This document shows, in pieces, positions 53,693 through 61,444 of a stretch of 64,000 nt of DNA. The stretch is taken from positions 124,001 to 188,000 of the forward strand of contig MKUN01000028.1 in assembly GCA_001897835.1 (NCBI GenBank), written 5' to 3'. The notes beneath the pieces were generated by a model, which worked only from the letters and a program-made list of their open reading frames with translations, did no database searches and was not told the origin of the DNA. The stretch's first letter is position 1. The number at the start of each line of letters is the position of its first letter. Position numbers and translations under genes: made by a program. This DNA comes from Bacteroidetes bacterium 46-16. GTDB taxonomy: Bacteria; Bacteroidota; Bacteroidia; Chitinophagales; Chitinophagaceae.

Positions 53693-53923
53693 AGTTCCGG
53701 TTTTTTAGCAGGTGCAGGCTGTTTGCGCAGCACGCAGCGGGTATTTGCAAACGCAGCTTATGAGTATCTTATACCGGGTATAGGAAATGGAGGGGTGATC
53801 AATTACGGGTTCTTTTTGTTCGCTTGCATTGCCGCTTTTGGCGGCGGGCAATACCATTTGTTTACAAAAAAAGAATATCGCAATTTAACTTCTTTAAGCT
53901 TTATGAACAACCGTGTTTTCACG

Positions 53924-53931
53924 TATCTTTA
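53924..53931 (+). promoter_or_regulatory. -7 box upstream of the Gre-like gene
   Basis: TATCTTTA differs from TAnnTTTG by one base. Transcription would start near 53936, downstream of the farthest possible start codon at 53913, which supports the ATG at 53982. Confidence 0.4.
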
Positions 53932-53981
53932 TAGATGATAGCTTTGCATCAGAGCACAATACTCATCCCAAATTATTGCCC

Positions 53982-54434
53982 ATGCAGCAACTGAAACAGG
54001 TATTATACACGCTTTGCAGGGAGTATGTCAATAAAGGCATAGCCGCTGCTGAACAGGCTATTGCTGATGCGCGCACAGCCGCCGACGAGGATGATAAAAG
54101 CAGCGCCGGTGACAAATTTGAGACCGCGCGCGAGATGATGCAGCAGGAAATAGACCTCAATGCAGCCCATGTTAACGAAATGCTAAAACTCAGGGTAACA
54201 CTCGATACCATTAACCCCGAACATCACAGTGATACGGTGCAGCCCGGCAGCCTGGTACGCACTTCGCAGGGCGATTATTATATAGCGATCAGCATAGGTA
54301 AGCTTATGGCCAATGGTAGCCCCTGTTATGCCATCTCTGCAGCAGCTCCGCTTGGTGCCATACTCATGGGTCATAAGGCTGGCGACAAGCTTAGCTTCAA
54401 TGGTAAGGACTTTGTGATAGAAGCAGTATTATAG
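53982..54434 (+). CDS. GreA/GreB-like protein
   Basis: 150 residues from the ATG at 53982 (MQQLKQVLYTLCREYVNKG). The N-terminal half is a helical hairpin with KSSAGDKFETAREMMQQEID, and the C-terminal half (SLVRTSQGDYYIAISIGKL, GHKAGDKLSFNGKDFVIEAV) has the Gre/rapid-death C-terminal fold. Such proteins in Bacteroidota are often mislabelled 3-oxoacyl-ACP synthase, but nothing here resembles that enzyme. It may act on RNA polymerase through the secondary channel, as Gre factors do. The tip acidic residues cannot be assigned with certainty. Confidence 0.75.
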   Translation: MQQLKQVLYTLCREYVNKGIAAAEQAIADARTAADEDDKSSAGDKFETAREMMQQEIDLNAAHVNEMLKLRVTLDTINPEHHSDTVQPGSLVRTSQGDYYIAISIGKLMANGSPCYAISAAAPLGAILMGHKAGDKLSFNGKDFVIEAVL

Positions 54435-54457
54435 TTATTAGCTCAAAACAAAAATAA

Positions 54458-55333
54458 TTATTGTGCCTGTGCTTCCCGCTTTTGCTGGTTGCTCATGATC
54501 TCCTCCATATGGTCCTGCACCAGTTGCTGCAGCGTTTCTGGCTTTATGTCCAGTGCATGCGGGTCTTCCGGCAATTGTCGCCAGGGCCTGCGGCTGCCGA
54601 AGGGGTACTTGCCGTAGATGACCACGGGTGTGCCCCGCACCTTTATTTTGGTGCTGCTTTCCAGCACCCACTGGTCGGCCCAGGTGTAGAGATACAGGGC
54701 ATCTTCCTCGTGCAGGCGCAGGCAGGAGTGCGAGGCCGGGTAGCCCGGTAACGAATACTCATGCCAGCCCACCCCGCCATGGTTAATGACGTTGAAGTTC
54801 CATTTCAGTATCCATTCATCATTCACGGTGCTGATGGCCTTTTTCGATTTCCAGTTGGTATAGTAAAGGCCGGTAGGCGTCTGGGCATTCTGGCGGCCCA
54901 TATTGGTAGGGCCGCTGCGCTCCATTTCGCCATAGGTGTAGGCAGCAAAATACTGCGCGGGGTAGGAGAAGAATATGATCTTATGCACCCCTTTAAGAAA
55001 AGGCAGCGAGCGCGGGAAGGGCGAATAAGCCTTTGCATCAAGGCCCAGGGTATCCGGCACGATCACCGTGTCCAGCCGCCCGATGTGGCGCGCGTCTATA
55101 CGGTTCAGGTTCAGGATGATGGCCATCTGCTCCGCCGAAAAATACTTGCTGATGTGGCCGATGCTGTCTTTATCGCTTAGGGCACGGTAGTGCAGTTCAG
55201 GTGCTTTGGGAGCGGGTGGCTCCGGCGCAGGCTTTGTTTCTGTCTGCATCCCCTTACTCAGGGGTGCTTGTTTGGCCTCTTTGCATGCTGTAAATAACAG
55301 TATGAGGGCCAGGGCGCTGTAATACCTTATCAT
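54458..55333 (-). CDS. L,D-transpeptidase (YkuD) lipoprotein
   Basis: 291 residues. Lipobox LLFTAC with Cys near 17, then a Pro-rich linker and a helical region (about 45-100). The YkuD domain spans about 115-245, with catalytic HGGVGWHEYSLPGYPASHSC and RL after it: His, then the SHxC catalytic Cys. These enzymes form 3-3 cross-links in peptidoglycan or attach proteins to it. The tail (Gln-rich, MSNQQKREAQAQ) is charged. The -7 box TAGCTTTG (minus strand) ends only seven bases before the ATG. Confidence 0.9.
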   Translation of the reverse strand: MIRYYSALALILLFTACKEAKQAPLSKGMQTETKPAPEPPAPKAPELHYRALSDKDSIGHISKYFSAEQMAIILNLNRIDARHIGRLDTVIVPDTLGLDAKAYSPFPRSLPFLKGVHKIIFFSYPAQYFAAYTYGEMERSGPTNMGRQNAQTPTGLYYTNWKSKKAISTVNDEWILKWNFNVINHGGVGWHEYSLPGYPASHSCLRLHEEDALYLYTWADQWVLESSTKIKVRGTPVVIYGKYPFGSRRPWRQLPEDPHALDIKPETLQQLVQDHMEEIMSNQQKREAQAQ

Positions 55334-55340
55334 ATAGATC

Positions 55341-55348
55341 CAAAGCTA
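55341..55348 (-). promoter_or_regulatory. -7 box of the L,D-transpeptidase gene
   Basis: Minus-strand TAGCTTTG matches TAnnTTTG exactly and lies seven bases from the ATG, implying an mRNA with a leader of about three bases. No clear -33 element is seen. Confidence 0.45.
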
Positions 55349-55401
55349 AAAAAATCTGTGCCAGCCTGCCCTAATAAGTTTAGCTACAGGCATTTGGGGC
55401 A

Positions 55402-55626
55402 TCATCCGGCGGCCATTTCATCCGCTGCGGCATCCAATAGTTCAAAGAGGGCCGAGAGGTCGCTGAGCAGGTCTTTCATATCAAAGCTATGGCCATCCTC
55501 GCAGGCGATCAGGTAGCCCACCAGCAGTTTGCGCAGGTTGCGGTTCAGCCGTTCCGGCGCGGCATATTCAAAAAAAGTGCTTACCTCGCCCTGTAGTTTT
55601 TTCGATAGTGTCTTTTGCTCTGCCAT
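55402..55626 (-). CDS. Small helical protein downstream of an XRE regulator
   Basis: 74 residues, predicted all-helical and acidic at the end (LSALFELLDAAADEMAAG). No motif is recognised. It starts 20 bases after the XRE gene stops, on the same strand, so the two form a small operon. It could be a binding partner of the regulator; nothing in the sequence shows toxin activity. Confidence 0.55.
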   Translation of the reverse strand: MAEQKTLSKKLQGEVSTFFEYAAPERLNRNLRKLLVGYLIACEDGHSFDMKDLLSDLSALFELLDAAADEMAAG

Positions 55627-55646
55627 AGTGCTAAAGGATTGCCCTG

Positions 55647-55955
55647 TTACTGTTTTTGCGGCTTGTTATAGTTTATCGTTTCTTCGGCCAGCTTTAATGC
55701 CTCCAGCCCGTCTTCCTCATCCCGTATCTGGTAAAGTATCTGCTCGCTCAGGAACTTTATGCGCAGTTCCCTTGCATCCAGCCCGAACACTTCTGCCAGT
55801 AAGGGTACCATTTCGCGGCTGGCATATCGCTGGTTGGTCTCTATCTTGCTCAGGGTCGATTGGTCTATGTCCAGCCGGGCAGCCAGCTTGCGCAGGGGCA
55901 TGCCTGCGGCCTCCCTTAGTCCGCGTATATATGAACCGAATGTTTCCTGCTGCAT
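55647..55955 (-). CDS. XRE-family helix-turn-helix regulator
   Basis: 102 residues. HTH_3 domain at 5-60 (YIRGLREAAGMPLRKLAARL and IDQSTLSKIETNQRYAS), a form often seen in phage-type repressors and restriction-modification control proteins. The C-terminal part ends in ETINYNKPQKQ. A near-perfect 16-bp palindrome overlaps its -7 box, which suggests autorepression. No restriction or methylase gene is adjacent. Confidence 0.87.
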   Translation of the reverse strand: MQQETFGSYIRGLREAAGMPLRKLAARLDIDQSTLSKIETNQRYASREMVPLLAEVFGLDARELRIKFLSEQILYQIRDEEDGLEALKLAEETINYNKPQKQ

Positions 55956-55970
55956 CTTGATTTTTTTTTC

Positions 55971-55991
55971 TTGACGATATTGTCAAAAGTA
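55971..55991 (-). promoter_or_regulatory. Operator overlapping the promoter of the XRE gene
   Basis: TTGACGATATTGTCAA (55971-55986) is palindromic except for one base pair. On the minus strand the exact -7 box TACTTTTG (complement of 55984-55991) overlaps its end, and the ATG is 16 bases further down. A protein bound here would block RNA polymerase. Confidence 0.6.
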
Positions 55992-56088
55992 AATTAAATG
56001 CGCAGTGATGTTATGGGATGGGCATGGAAGATATCCACATTTTTGAGAAGGGCGCAGCATCGGGATGCATACTGATCTAAATGTCTCG

Positions 56089-56424
56089 TTATAAAGTGTG
56101 TATCAAACCCACAAAATACTGTACAATATGCCATATCCATATTCCGACGGAATAGCCGCCTGCGAGGCCTGTAATTAACCTCATAATATTGCTGTGATAC
56201 CACAGCTTTTTGTTTTGCAGGTACCAGTCGGCATACATGAGCATGCAGCCGGCTATACCGAGATACCATGGGGGCAATGGCGCTGTAAAAAAGTTCAGCG
56301 CGGCTAGCGTATGGCCAATAGCTGCACCCAGGCAGCGGGCGCAAAAGGGCATGTGTTTCCCCTTTATTTTAAAGCATCGCTGGGGTATGCCATGGCAACC
56401 AAGTGTAAGATCACTTAATTGCAT
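56089..56424 (-). CDS. DUF2085 small membrane protein
   Basis: 111 residues. The N-terminal CHGIPQRCFKIKGKHMPFCARC is close to the DUF2085 pattern CHQxPxRSFxIxGxQxPVCxRC (here given in two parts: CHGIPQRCF and MPFCARCLG), with Cys/His that could bind a metal. Three membrane helices follow. Function unknown. Its start directly follows the stop of the zinc-ribbon gene (no gap), so they are one operon. Confidence 0.8.
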   Translation of the reverse strand: MQLSDLTLGCHGIPQRCFKIKGKHMPFCARCLGAAIGHTLAALNFFTAPLPPWYLGIAGCMLMYADWYLQNKKLWYHSNIMRLITGLAGGYSVGIWIWHIVQYFVGLIHTL

Positions 56425-56637
56425 TTACCAGCTATGTTTGCAGTTAAGGCAGGTGAGTTGCACCCTGTTCGACTTATGTGTACCGCATAGCAGGCCGAGG
56501 GGACCAACAAGGAATGCGCCGCAGCAGGCTTTCTTGCCGCTAAAGCCTTTCTTGTCCGCGAAAACCTGTGTAGAGCCGCATCTCGGGCATTTTATTTGAT
56601 CTCCTGTTGCCACGTTGTTAGGATTGTTCACAAGCAT
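56425..56637 (-). CDS. Small zinc-ribbon protein
   Basis: 70 residues. Two Cys pairs, KCPRCGSTQVF at 17 and TCLNCKHSW at the C-terminus, form a zinc ribbon, with a hydrophobic Gly-rich middle (GAFLVGPLGLLCGTHKSN) preceded by FSGKKACCG. This LITAF-like arrangement is found in many small bacterial proteins of unknown function, probably at the membrane surface. First gene of a two-gene operon with the DUF2085 gene. Confidence 0.75.
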   Translation of the reverse strand: MLVNNPNNVATGDQIKCPRCGSTQVFADKKGFSGKKACCGAFLVGPLGLLCGTHKSNRVQLTCLNCKHSW

Positions 56638-56719
56638 AATAGAGCAGATGTTTATTTGATATTTTTCATGTCAAAATAGTGTTTAAATACCTAATCATCA
56701 AGTACTGTATAAATATGCT

Positions 56720-56752
56720 CTACTGGTCTAAGCGTCTCGCTTAGACCAGTAG
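56720..56752. repeat. Solitary REP hairpin, type A, with extended stem
   Basis: The type A REP core (stem GGTCTAAGCG, loop TCT) at 56725-56747 is extended by CTACT/AGTAG to a perfect 15-bp stem. It lies 83 bases upstream of the zinc-ribbon gene and 46 bases downstream of the stop at 56799. There is no type B partner here. Same family as the repeats around the transposase at 58760. Confidence 0.8.
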
Positions 56753-56798
56753 GGACAAGATCAATTGATAAACAGCATGGAGTAGAAAATATCCGGTA

Positions 56799-58613
56799 TT
56801 ACCGAAGCACCAGCTTACCGCGAATGACAGCGCCCGACGAACTCTGTATGGTATAAACATAGACGCCGCCGGCCAGCATCCCCAGGTCGACGCCTGCCTT
56901 ACTGGTTCCTATCATTTCGCTATATACGCAGCGGCCTGTTATATCGCAGACCGACAGATGCCCCAGGGCTGCATTGCCGCTAAAAGTGAAATATCCATCA
57001 GATGGATTGGGGAATACTTTGAGGCCAATATCCGTGGTAGTTACCTTTTGTGCTACAGAAGTCACAACAGGCTGGCTGCAATTAGTGCTGCCGAACTTGC
57101 ACACATACCAGTTAAAGTCGCCGCCTATGTTGTAAACAGTATCAGGACCTGTAGCCAGTTCGTAGTCGAACTGGCCGCCCATGTAAAAATTACCGAAAGG
57201 ATCGGATGCTATAACGCCGGTGTTACCCCCGGCCATTCCCCCGCCATTGCCCGGGAAAATGTTAAAGCCGCAGGGCGCCCATAAGGAATCGACAGCTATC
57301 ACAGCTCCCGTACCCGCATTTAGCCTCGTGAAATATGCCCTGTAACCACAATTCATTTCCCTTGTAAGCGTATCGGTACCCCAGGCCATCATTTGCGTGG
57401 CATACATGCCGAAGACGCCCACAGTATCTCCGCATACTGCCACCTGTGCTGCGTTTACGGTACCGGTGTTATCGCTGTGCTGCACCCATATATTATGGCC
57501 TGCGGTATCCATTTTAATGACCGCAGCGCCGTTATAACCTGCGTTGGGTATAACGGTGCCGTTAAAGCTGAAACCATTGTCGCACCAGGCCGCAATATAG
57601 ATATTGCCGTCCTTATCTAAGGTAGCACGGTTGCTGCAAGAGCCAAACAGGCCGCCCTGGCCTGCGCTATCCTGTATCCGCAGCCATTGCATACTGCCCG
57701 TATCGTCGAAAGCGGCAACAAATATGCTTGGCACAAACTGGTTGTTGATCCACAGGCTGTCGCCGGGATACTCACCGTTCAGCCCGTATATTATACTCCG
57801 GTGCCTTTTGCTATCGCGCGTGATGCGCGCATCGGGGTTTATATGCCCTACGAAGTGGAATGGAAAGTGGTAGCCGCTCTGAAATGTGCCACTGCTATTG
57901 TATTTGAACATGTAGAGCTCCTGGTTTTGGTAAGCACCCCAACCACCGGCGTGGTTGACGATGAAAGCCCCGCCTGCATATGCGCCATTGCTCACCGAAC
58001 CCAGCATATAGATGGTGCCGTCGGGATCTACATCCATGTCAAATACCCCGGAGTTATTGCTGTGTATCGTGGCAGTGTCGGGCTGCGGAAAACGGATCCA
58101 TTTGTAAGCACCAGCGGTATCCAGCTTGAGCAGGAACCAACTCCTGTTGATGGGGTATGGCCATTGCCCCAGGGCCGTGTCCACCTGTGTTGCGTCTTCC
58201 AACGTACAAGTTCCGTGGTTGCCAATATTATTTGCATAGCCTGTAACGTAAACACCACCAAGGGTATCCACCTTTATCGAACGGCCCAGGCCGTCGCAGC
58301 CGTACATCATCTTCATCCAGCGCAGGCTGCCATCGCACTTGAAACTGGAAATACAGATCATGGATATCCTATCATCGCCAGTCGTGGGAAACTGGTAGCC
58401 CGCTACATCGATATTCCTGTTGAAATGATGCGCAACCACATATACATTGCCTTGTCTATCAGTAACAATATCGTCAAGGTCTTCAGAAGGCCCGTAGGCC
58501 TGCATGCCTGATGCCTGGGAGCCGCCCCGCCGGGCCCATTGCCAGGCTTGCGATTGAGCGAAAGTGCTGCAGCTGAGCGCTGCCAGCAATACGGTGATGA
58601 GTGATCTTTGCAT
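56799..58613 (-). CDS. Secreted SBBP beta-propeller protein with T9SS domain
   Basis: 604 residues, signal peptide MQRSLITVLLAALSCSTFAQ. Five or more SBBP-type blade motifs are seen: DRQGNVYVVAHHF, DTLGGVYVTGYANN, DPDGTIYMLGSVSN, DKDGNIYIAAWCDN, DPFGNFYMGGQFD. The last 75 residues, KVFPNPSDGYFTFSG to IRGKLVLR, are a type A T9SS signal. Likely a surface-exposed protein without a known enzymatic role. It marks the left edge of the accessory region. Confidence 0.8.
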   Translation of the reverse strand: MQRSLITVLLAALSCSTFAQSQAWQWARRGGSQASGMQAYGPSEDLDDIVTDRQGNVYVVAHHFNRNIDVAGYQFPTTGDDRISMICISSFKCDGSLRWMKMMYGCDGLGRSIKVDTLGGVYVTGYANNIGNHGTCTLEDATQVDTALGQWPYPINRSWFLLKLDTAGAYKWIRFPQPDTATIHSNNSGVFDMDVDPDGTIYMLGSVSNGAYAGGAFIVNHAGGWGAYQNQELYMFKYNSSGTFQSGYHFPFHFVGHINPDARITRDSKRHRSIIYGLNGEYPGDSLWINNQFVPSIFVAAFDDTGSMQWLRIQDSAGQGGLFGSCSNRATLDKDGNIYIAAWCDNGFSFNGTVIPNAGYNGAAVIKMDTAGHNIWVQHSDNTGTVNAAQVAVCGDTVGVFGMYATQMMAWGTDTLTREMNCGYRAYFTRLNAGTGAVIAVDSLWAPCGFNIFPGNGGGMAGGNTGVIASDPFGNFYMGGQFDYELATGPDTVYNIGGDFNWYVCKFGSTNCSQPVVTSVAQKVTTTDIGLKVFPNPSDGYFTFSGNAALGHLSVCDITGRCVYSEMIGTSKAGVDLGMLAGGVYVYTIQSSSGAVIRGKLVLR

Positions 58614-58702
58614 GTGATGGAGATACTGTAGTGAAGACAGAATTTTATAACCAGGGGTTGGAAAAAAGATTTAATAATACAACCTATACTGTAATAACCA
58701 CT

Positions 58703-58752
58703 GGTCTAAGCGTCTCGCTTAGACCCAAAATAACGCAAGCGTCCCGCTTGCG
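58703..58752 (+). repeat. REP pair A-B, left of the transposase
   Basis: Type A palindrome at 58703-58725 (stem GGTCTAAGCG, loop TCT) is followed by the 8-base spacer CAAAATAA and type B CGCAAGCGTCCCGCTTGCG at 58734-58752. Both share the centre AAGCGTCYCGCTT. The pair ends eight bases before the transposase stop codon. Confidence 0.9.
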
Positions 58753-58759
58753 AAAAGAA

Positions 58760-59311
58760 CTACTCAATGAATATAATATCGATCTCACCCTTTCCCCCGC
58801 AATAATCATAAGCGCTACTCCACTTCCAGTTTTCCGGTTCGGGCACGAAGCCGGCCGCTACCGGGTTATTATGGATATAGGCCAGCCGTTGTTTCAGCAT
58901 GTCGGGTTTCGATAACTCGATGGGATGATTATGCTGCTGCCATAGCTGGAAATCTTTATTGTTGCTATTATGCAGCCCCGCCTGTTTGAATAACCACATC
59001 ATCCACTCTTTGCGGCTTTCGCTATTATGATTTTCTATAGCTAATCGTATATGCCGGGAGGTAAAGCTCTTTAAGTCGCGGATGATATCCTCAAGTTTAT
59101 TACTGCCATCGGTACTGATGATCAAATGTACGTGACTGGTCATGATACACCAGGCAAATATTTGTAGTCCCTTATTTTGCTGGCAATATTTGATGCTATC
59201 TACTACGATCTGCCTGTAATCATCACGTATGAACACATCTACCCAATTCACGACCGTGAAGGTGACAAAGTACAATTCCTGTTGGTCGTGAATGCGGTAC
59301 TTCCTGCCCAT
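58760..59311 (-). CDS. REP-associated tyrosine transposase (RAYT)
   Basis: 183 residues of the Y1/HUH transposase superfamily. HVHLII at 60-65 is the HUH metal site. The family signature YIHNNPVAAGFVPEPENWKW near 143-162 is followed by SSAYDY; the Tyr of YIHNNP or a nearby one is the candidate nucleophile. RAYTs are related to IS200/IS605 TnpA but are usually single-copy, domesticated genes that act on REP palindromes. Here REP pairs lie at both ends in mirror-image order, so gene and ends form a complete unit. Length is normal for a RAYT. Confidence 0.92.
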   Translation of the reverse strand: MGRKYRIHDQQELYFVTFTVVNWVDVFIRDDYRQIVVDSIKYCQQNKGLQIFAWCIMTSHVHLIISTDGSNKLEDIIRDLKSFTSRHIRLAIENHNSESRKEWMMWLFKQAGLHNSNNKDFQLWQQHNHPIELSKPDMLKQRLAYIHNNPVAAGFVPEPENWKWSSAYDYCGGKGEIDIIFIE

Positions 59312-59337
59312 TTGACGCTAAAGTATCGCTTTTTGTC

Positions 59338-59388
59338 CGCAAGCGGGACGCTTGCATTATTGGTAGGTCTAAGCGAGACGCTTAGACC
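59338..59388 (-). repeat. REP pair B-A in inverse orientation, right of the transposase
   Basis: Type B (CGCAAGCGGGACGCTTGC, 59338-59355) comes first and type A (59366-59388) second, each the reverse complement of the copies at 58703-58752. The spacer here is ATTATTGGTA instead of CAAAATAA. The pair begins 26 bases upstream of the transposase ATG. The rest of the gap to 59701 contains direct repeat R1 and an open frame of 33 codons (59422-59523) that looks like a remnant. Confidence 0.9.
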
Positions 59389-59539
59389 AATGGTGACCAA
59401 ATCGGTAATTTCTCATCCTGCATGACCGACTCTTCGTGGTCTGAATATTATCCTAACCCCGGCATTACCTTACACCTAACATGGCGGCATGTGAATGGCG
59501 TTTATGAACTGTGGGCATTCTAAATGAGGCTGAACTAAA

Positions 59540-59616
59540 ATGAATTCCATTTGCAAACCGGCAGAATTGTGTTGACAGGAGTTTAGCTGTACGCAGAGCG
59601 GGGCTACAAACTCGCC
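59540..59616 (+). repeat. Direct repeat R1, left of the nuclease pair
   Basis: About 77 bases that align with 61445-61518 at roughly 80-85% identity with a few indels. Shared blocks are ATGAATTCC, TTGCAAACCGGC, GAGTTTAGCT and GGGCTACAA. The two copies flank the PLD-like and GIY-YIG-like genes in the same orientation. Confidence 0.75.
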
Positions 59617-59701
59617 AAAGGCGACAATCGTCACTACAGCGCAGTTACAAACTACCGTTACTTATAACCACAAGTCACAGACTTGCGGGAGTAGGGGGGA
59701 C

Positions 59702-60634
59702 TTATATTACATCCCATACTTTTTTAAAGCTTTGGACATCTTCAGATGATAACATCCTCCTCCGCACCCCAATACTTTTTTTATTGTTTGTCTTTTTAAA
59801 TGTAGTTGCAAAACTTGACCATGCTATCCTGTTTTCAGTATTGTCACGGTGATATAAATAGATAAATCCTCCTCGTGTTTCTTTTTTTAAAATCGTAACT
59901 GGAGGATATATATGACTTTGCGTTTTGTTCTTATTGTGAAATCGCATTATTATTTGATCCCCTTCTTTAATATTATGTGCGAACGGTGTATTAGCTCGCC
60001 ATCTTATAAAGCTAATTCCATGTGTTTCTATATTTTCTTGTTTGGAGACCTCTTCTATTTTCGGCTCTACATATCCGCTAATTTTATTGTATAGCTTGTC
60101 GCTAAGTGGGAAAACTGAAATGAACCAATAGTTACTACCAAATCTTTTTCGTCTTATTCCCGATACCTTTTTAGGTTTTTGAGGAGTTTCAATTGTTGGT
60201 AATTTTAATAATCTTTCGATATCACGTTTATTTAACGGAAGTGCTTCGTTTTGTAAATTGTAGCAAAAAGATCTTGCCTGGGAAATTACACTATCATTTT
60301 GTGTTATTATTGCTGCCTCGGTTAAATAATTCGCACTACTTTTTGATAGGTTTGCCGAACCTAAGATCAAAACACTGTTGGTTAACAAAAGCTTTGCATG
60401 TAGCTGAGAATTTGAATAAATCTTAACCCCTTTTTTATAATAATTTTGAAGGGTTTGCGCTGACGTTTGTTTGTATTTTATGGCATAATCTGAGACATCA
60501 CATATTAATGTGTCGCCGTTTGAAAGAGATAAATTCGCAAAAGTTACGTAGGCAATGCAGGCGATTTTATTCTCGTTTTCTTTTACAATCTTATTTGCCT
60601 GTTTCCAAATATCTCCAGTAATAAACTTTTCCAT
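59702..60634 (-). CDS. Phospholipase D-like (HKD) nuclease
   Basis: 310 residues, no signal peptide. LHAKLLLTNSVLILGSANLS near 78-97 is an HKD-type motif (HxK, then Gly-Ser-Ala-Asn), present once, so the active site would form in a dimer, as in Nuc and BfiI. The C-terminal 170 residues (from GSNYWFISVFPLSDKLYN) are a separate domain that I do not recognise. Base composition is clearly more AT-rich than the core genes around it. Divergent from the GIY-YIG-like gene with 124 bases between. A DNA-targeting defence role is a reasonable guess; it is not shown. Confidence 0.72.
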   Translation of the reverse strand: MEKFITGDIWKQANKIVKENENKIACIAYVTFANLSLSNGDTLICDVSDYAIKYKQTSAQTLQNYYKKGVKIYSNSQLHAKLLLTNSVLILGSANLSKSSANYLTEAAIITQNDSVISQARSFCYNLQNEALPLNKRDIERLLKLPTIETPQKPKKVSGIRRKRFGSNYWFISVFPLSDKLYNKISGYVEPKIEEVSKQENIETHGISFIRWRANTPFAHNIKEGDQIIMRFHNKNKTQSHIYPPVTILKKETRGGFIYLYHRDNTENRIAWSSFATTFKKTNNKKSIGVRRRMLSSEDVQSFKKVWDVI

Positions 60635-60758
60635 TTTTGGTATAGCTGCTTTAGTCTTAATAAAAATAGTATTGGCGTGGGATATATTTAATAATTTTTC
60701 GGTTTTGCATCTCTTTCTTAATTTTATCTGAGAAGTTTACCTTGCTTAATACACAACG

Positions 60759-61370
60759 ATGAGAGAGGATTTGGTAAATGCAATATACGCGGCTTTAAAT
60801 AATCTAGCCGGTAAGGAAATCAATGGCGGCTACCATCATCTGGCCAACGAAGTACCTGACACTTTTGTGCAACAGGGGCTATATTTTTTCTTTGACCCTG
60901 CGATTCAAAGAGTGCATGGGGGAGAAAAAATTATCAGAATTGGTAAGACGGGTGACAACGGTAATAACCGGCTCGGCTTGCATAAGAATGGTAATGTCAG
61001 CAATTCAGTCTTTAGAAAGCATGTGGCACGTGCATTAGGAGTACTTAACGGTAATGAGGCTACAAGAGCTGAAATAAATGCCTATGTCCATCCGCTACCG
61101 TATTTGTTTCTCCCGGTGCATGTTGCTGAGCATTTGCAAACGCTGGAAAAGCGCTGCATTGAGATTATTTCAAATAGCAACCAAGCCATTCCGATTGATG
61201 TCCCGACGACAGATTGGTTAGGTTATCAAGAAGGGCCACAAATAAACGCGGCAATTGCTTACTCACATTTGTGGAATGTACATCATGTCAAAAATTTTGA
61301 ACCAGAGAACGTTGTTGTTTATGATAATGCGCTAAACTCACTGCAAGGTTACATTGACATTTTGCCATAG
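60759..61370 (+). CDS. GIY-YIG-like nuclease
   Basis: 203 residues. GLYFFFDP near 37-44 stands for GIY and IIRIGKTGDNG for YIG, followed by RLGLHKNG (the catalytic Arg region) and SNSVFRKHVARAL. LEKRCIEIIS near 129 supplies the Glu position. The C-terminal DWLGYQEGP and HLWNVHHVKNFEP match a subfamily with WLG and SGLWN-type endings. AT-rich like its divergent neighbour. GIY-YIG enzymes cut DNA in homing, repair and restriction; the role here is open. Confidence 0.65.
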   Translation: MREDLVNAIYAALNNLAGKEINGGYHHLANEVPDTFVQQGLYFFFDPAIQRVHGGEKIIRIGKTGDNGNNRLGLHKNGNVSNSVFRKHVARALGVLNGNEATRAEINAYVHPLPYLFLPVHVAEHLQTLEKRCIEIISNSNQAIPIDVPTTDWLGYQEGPQINAAIAYSHLWNVHHVKNFEPENVVVYDNALNSLQGYIDILP

Positions 61371-61444
61371 CTTCTAAGACTTATACTTTGAACATGCACA
61401 AGTGAAAAATATTTGTGCCAATCGGGATATTACACTTAATCAAT

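Noticed and set aside
53913-53981. Extended N-terminus of the Gre-like protein
   Set aside because: The predicted promoter lies inside this stretch, and the family starts at the ATG at 53982.
59422-59523. A 33-codon frame (MTDSSWSEYYPNPGIT...) between the RAYT and R1
   Set aside because: It is short, lies between repeats and may be the remnant of a lost gene; no support for a functional product.
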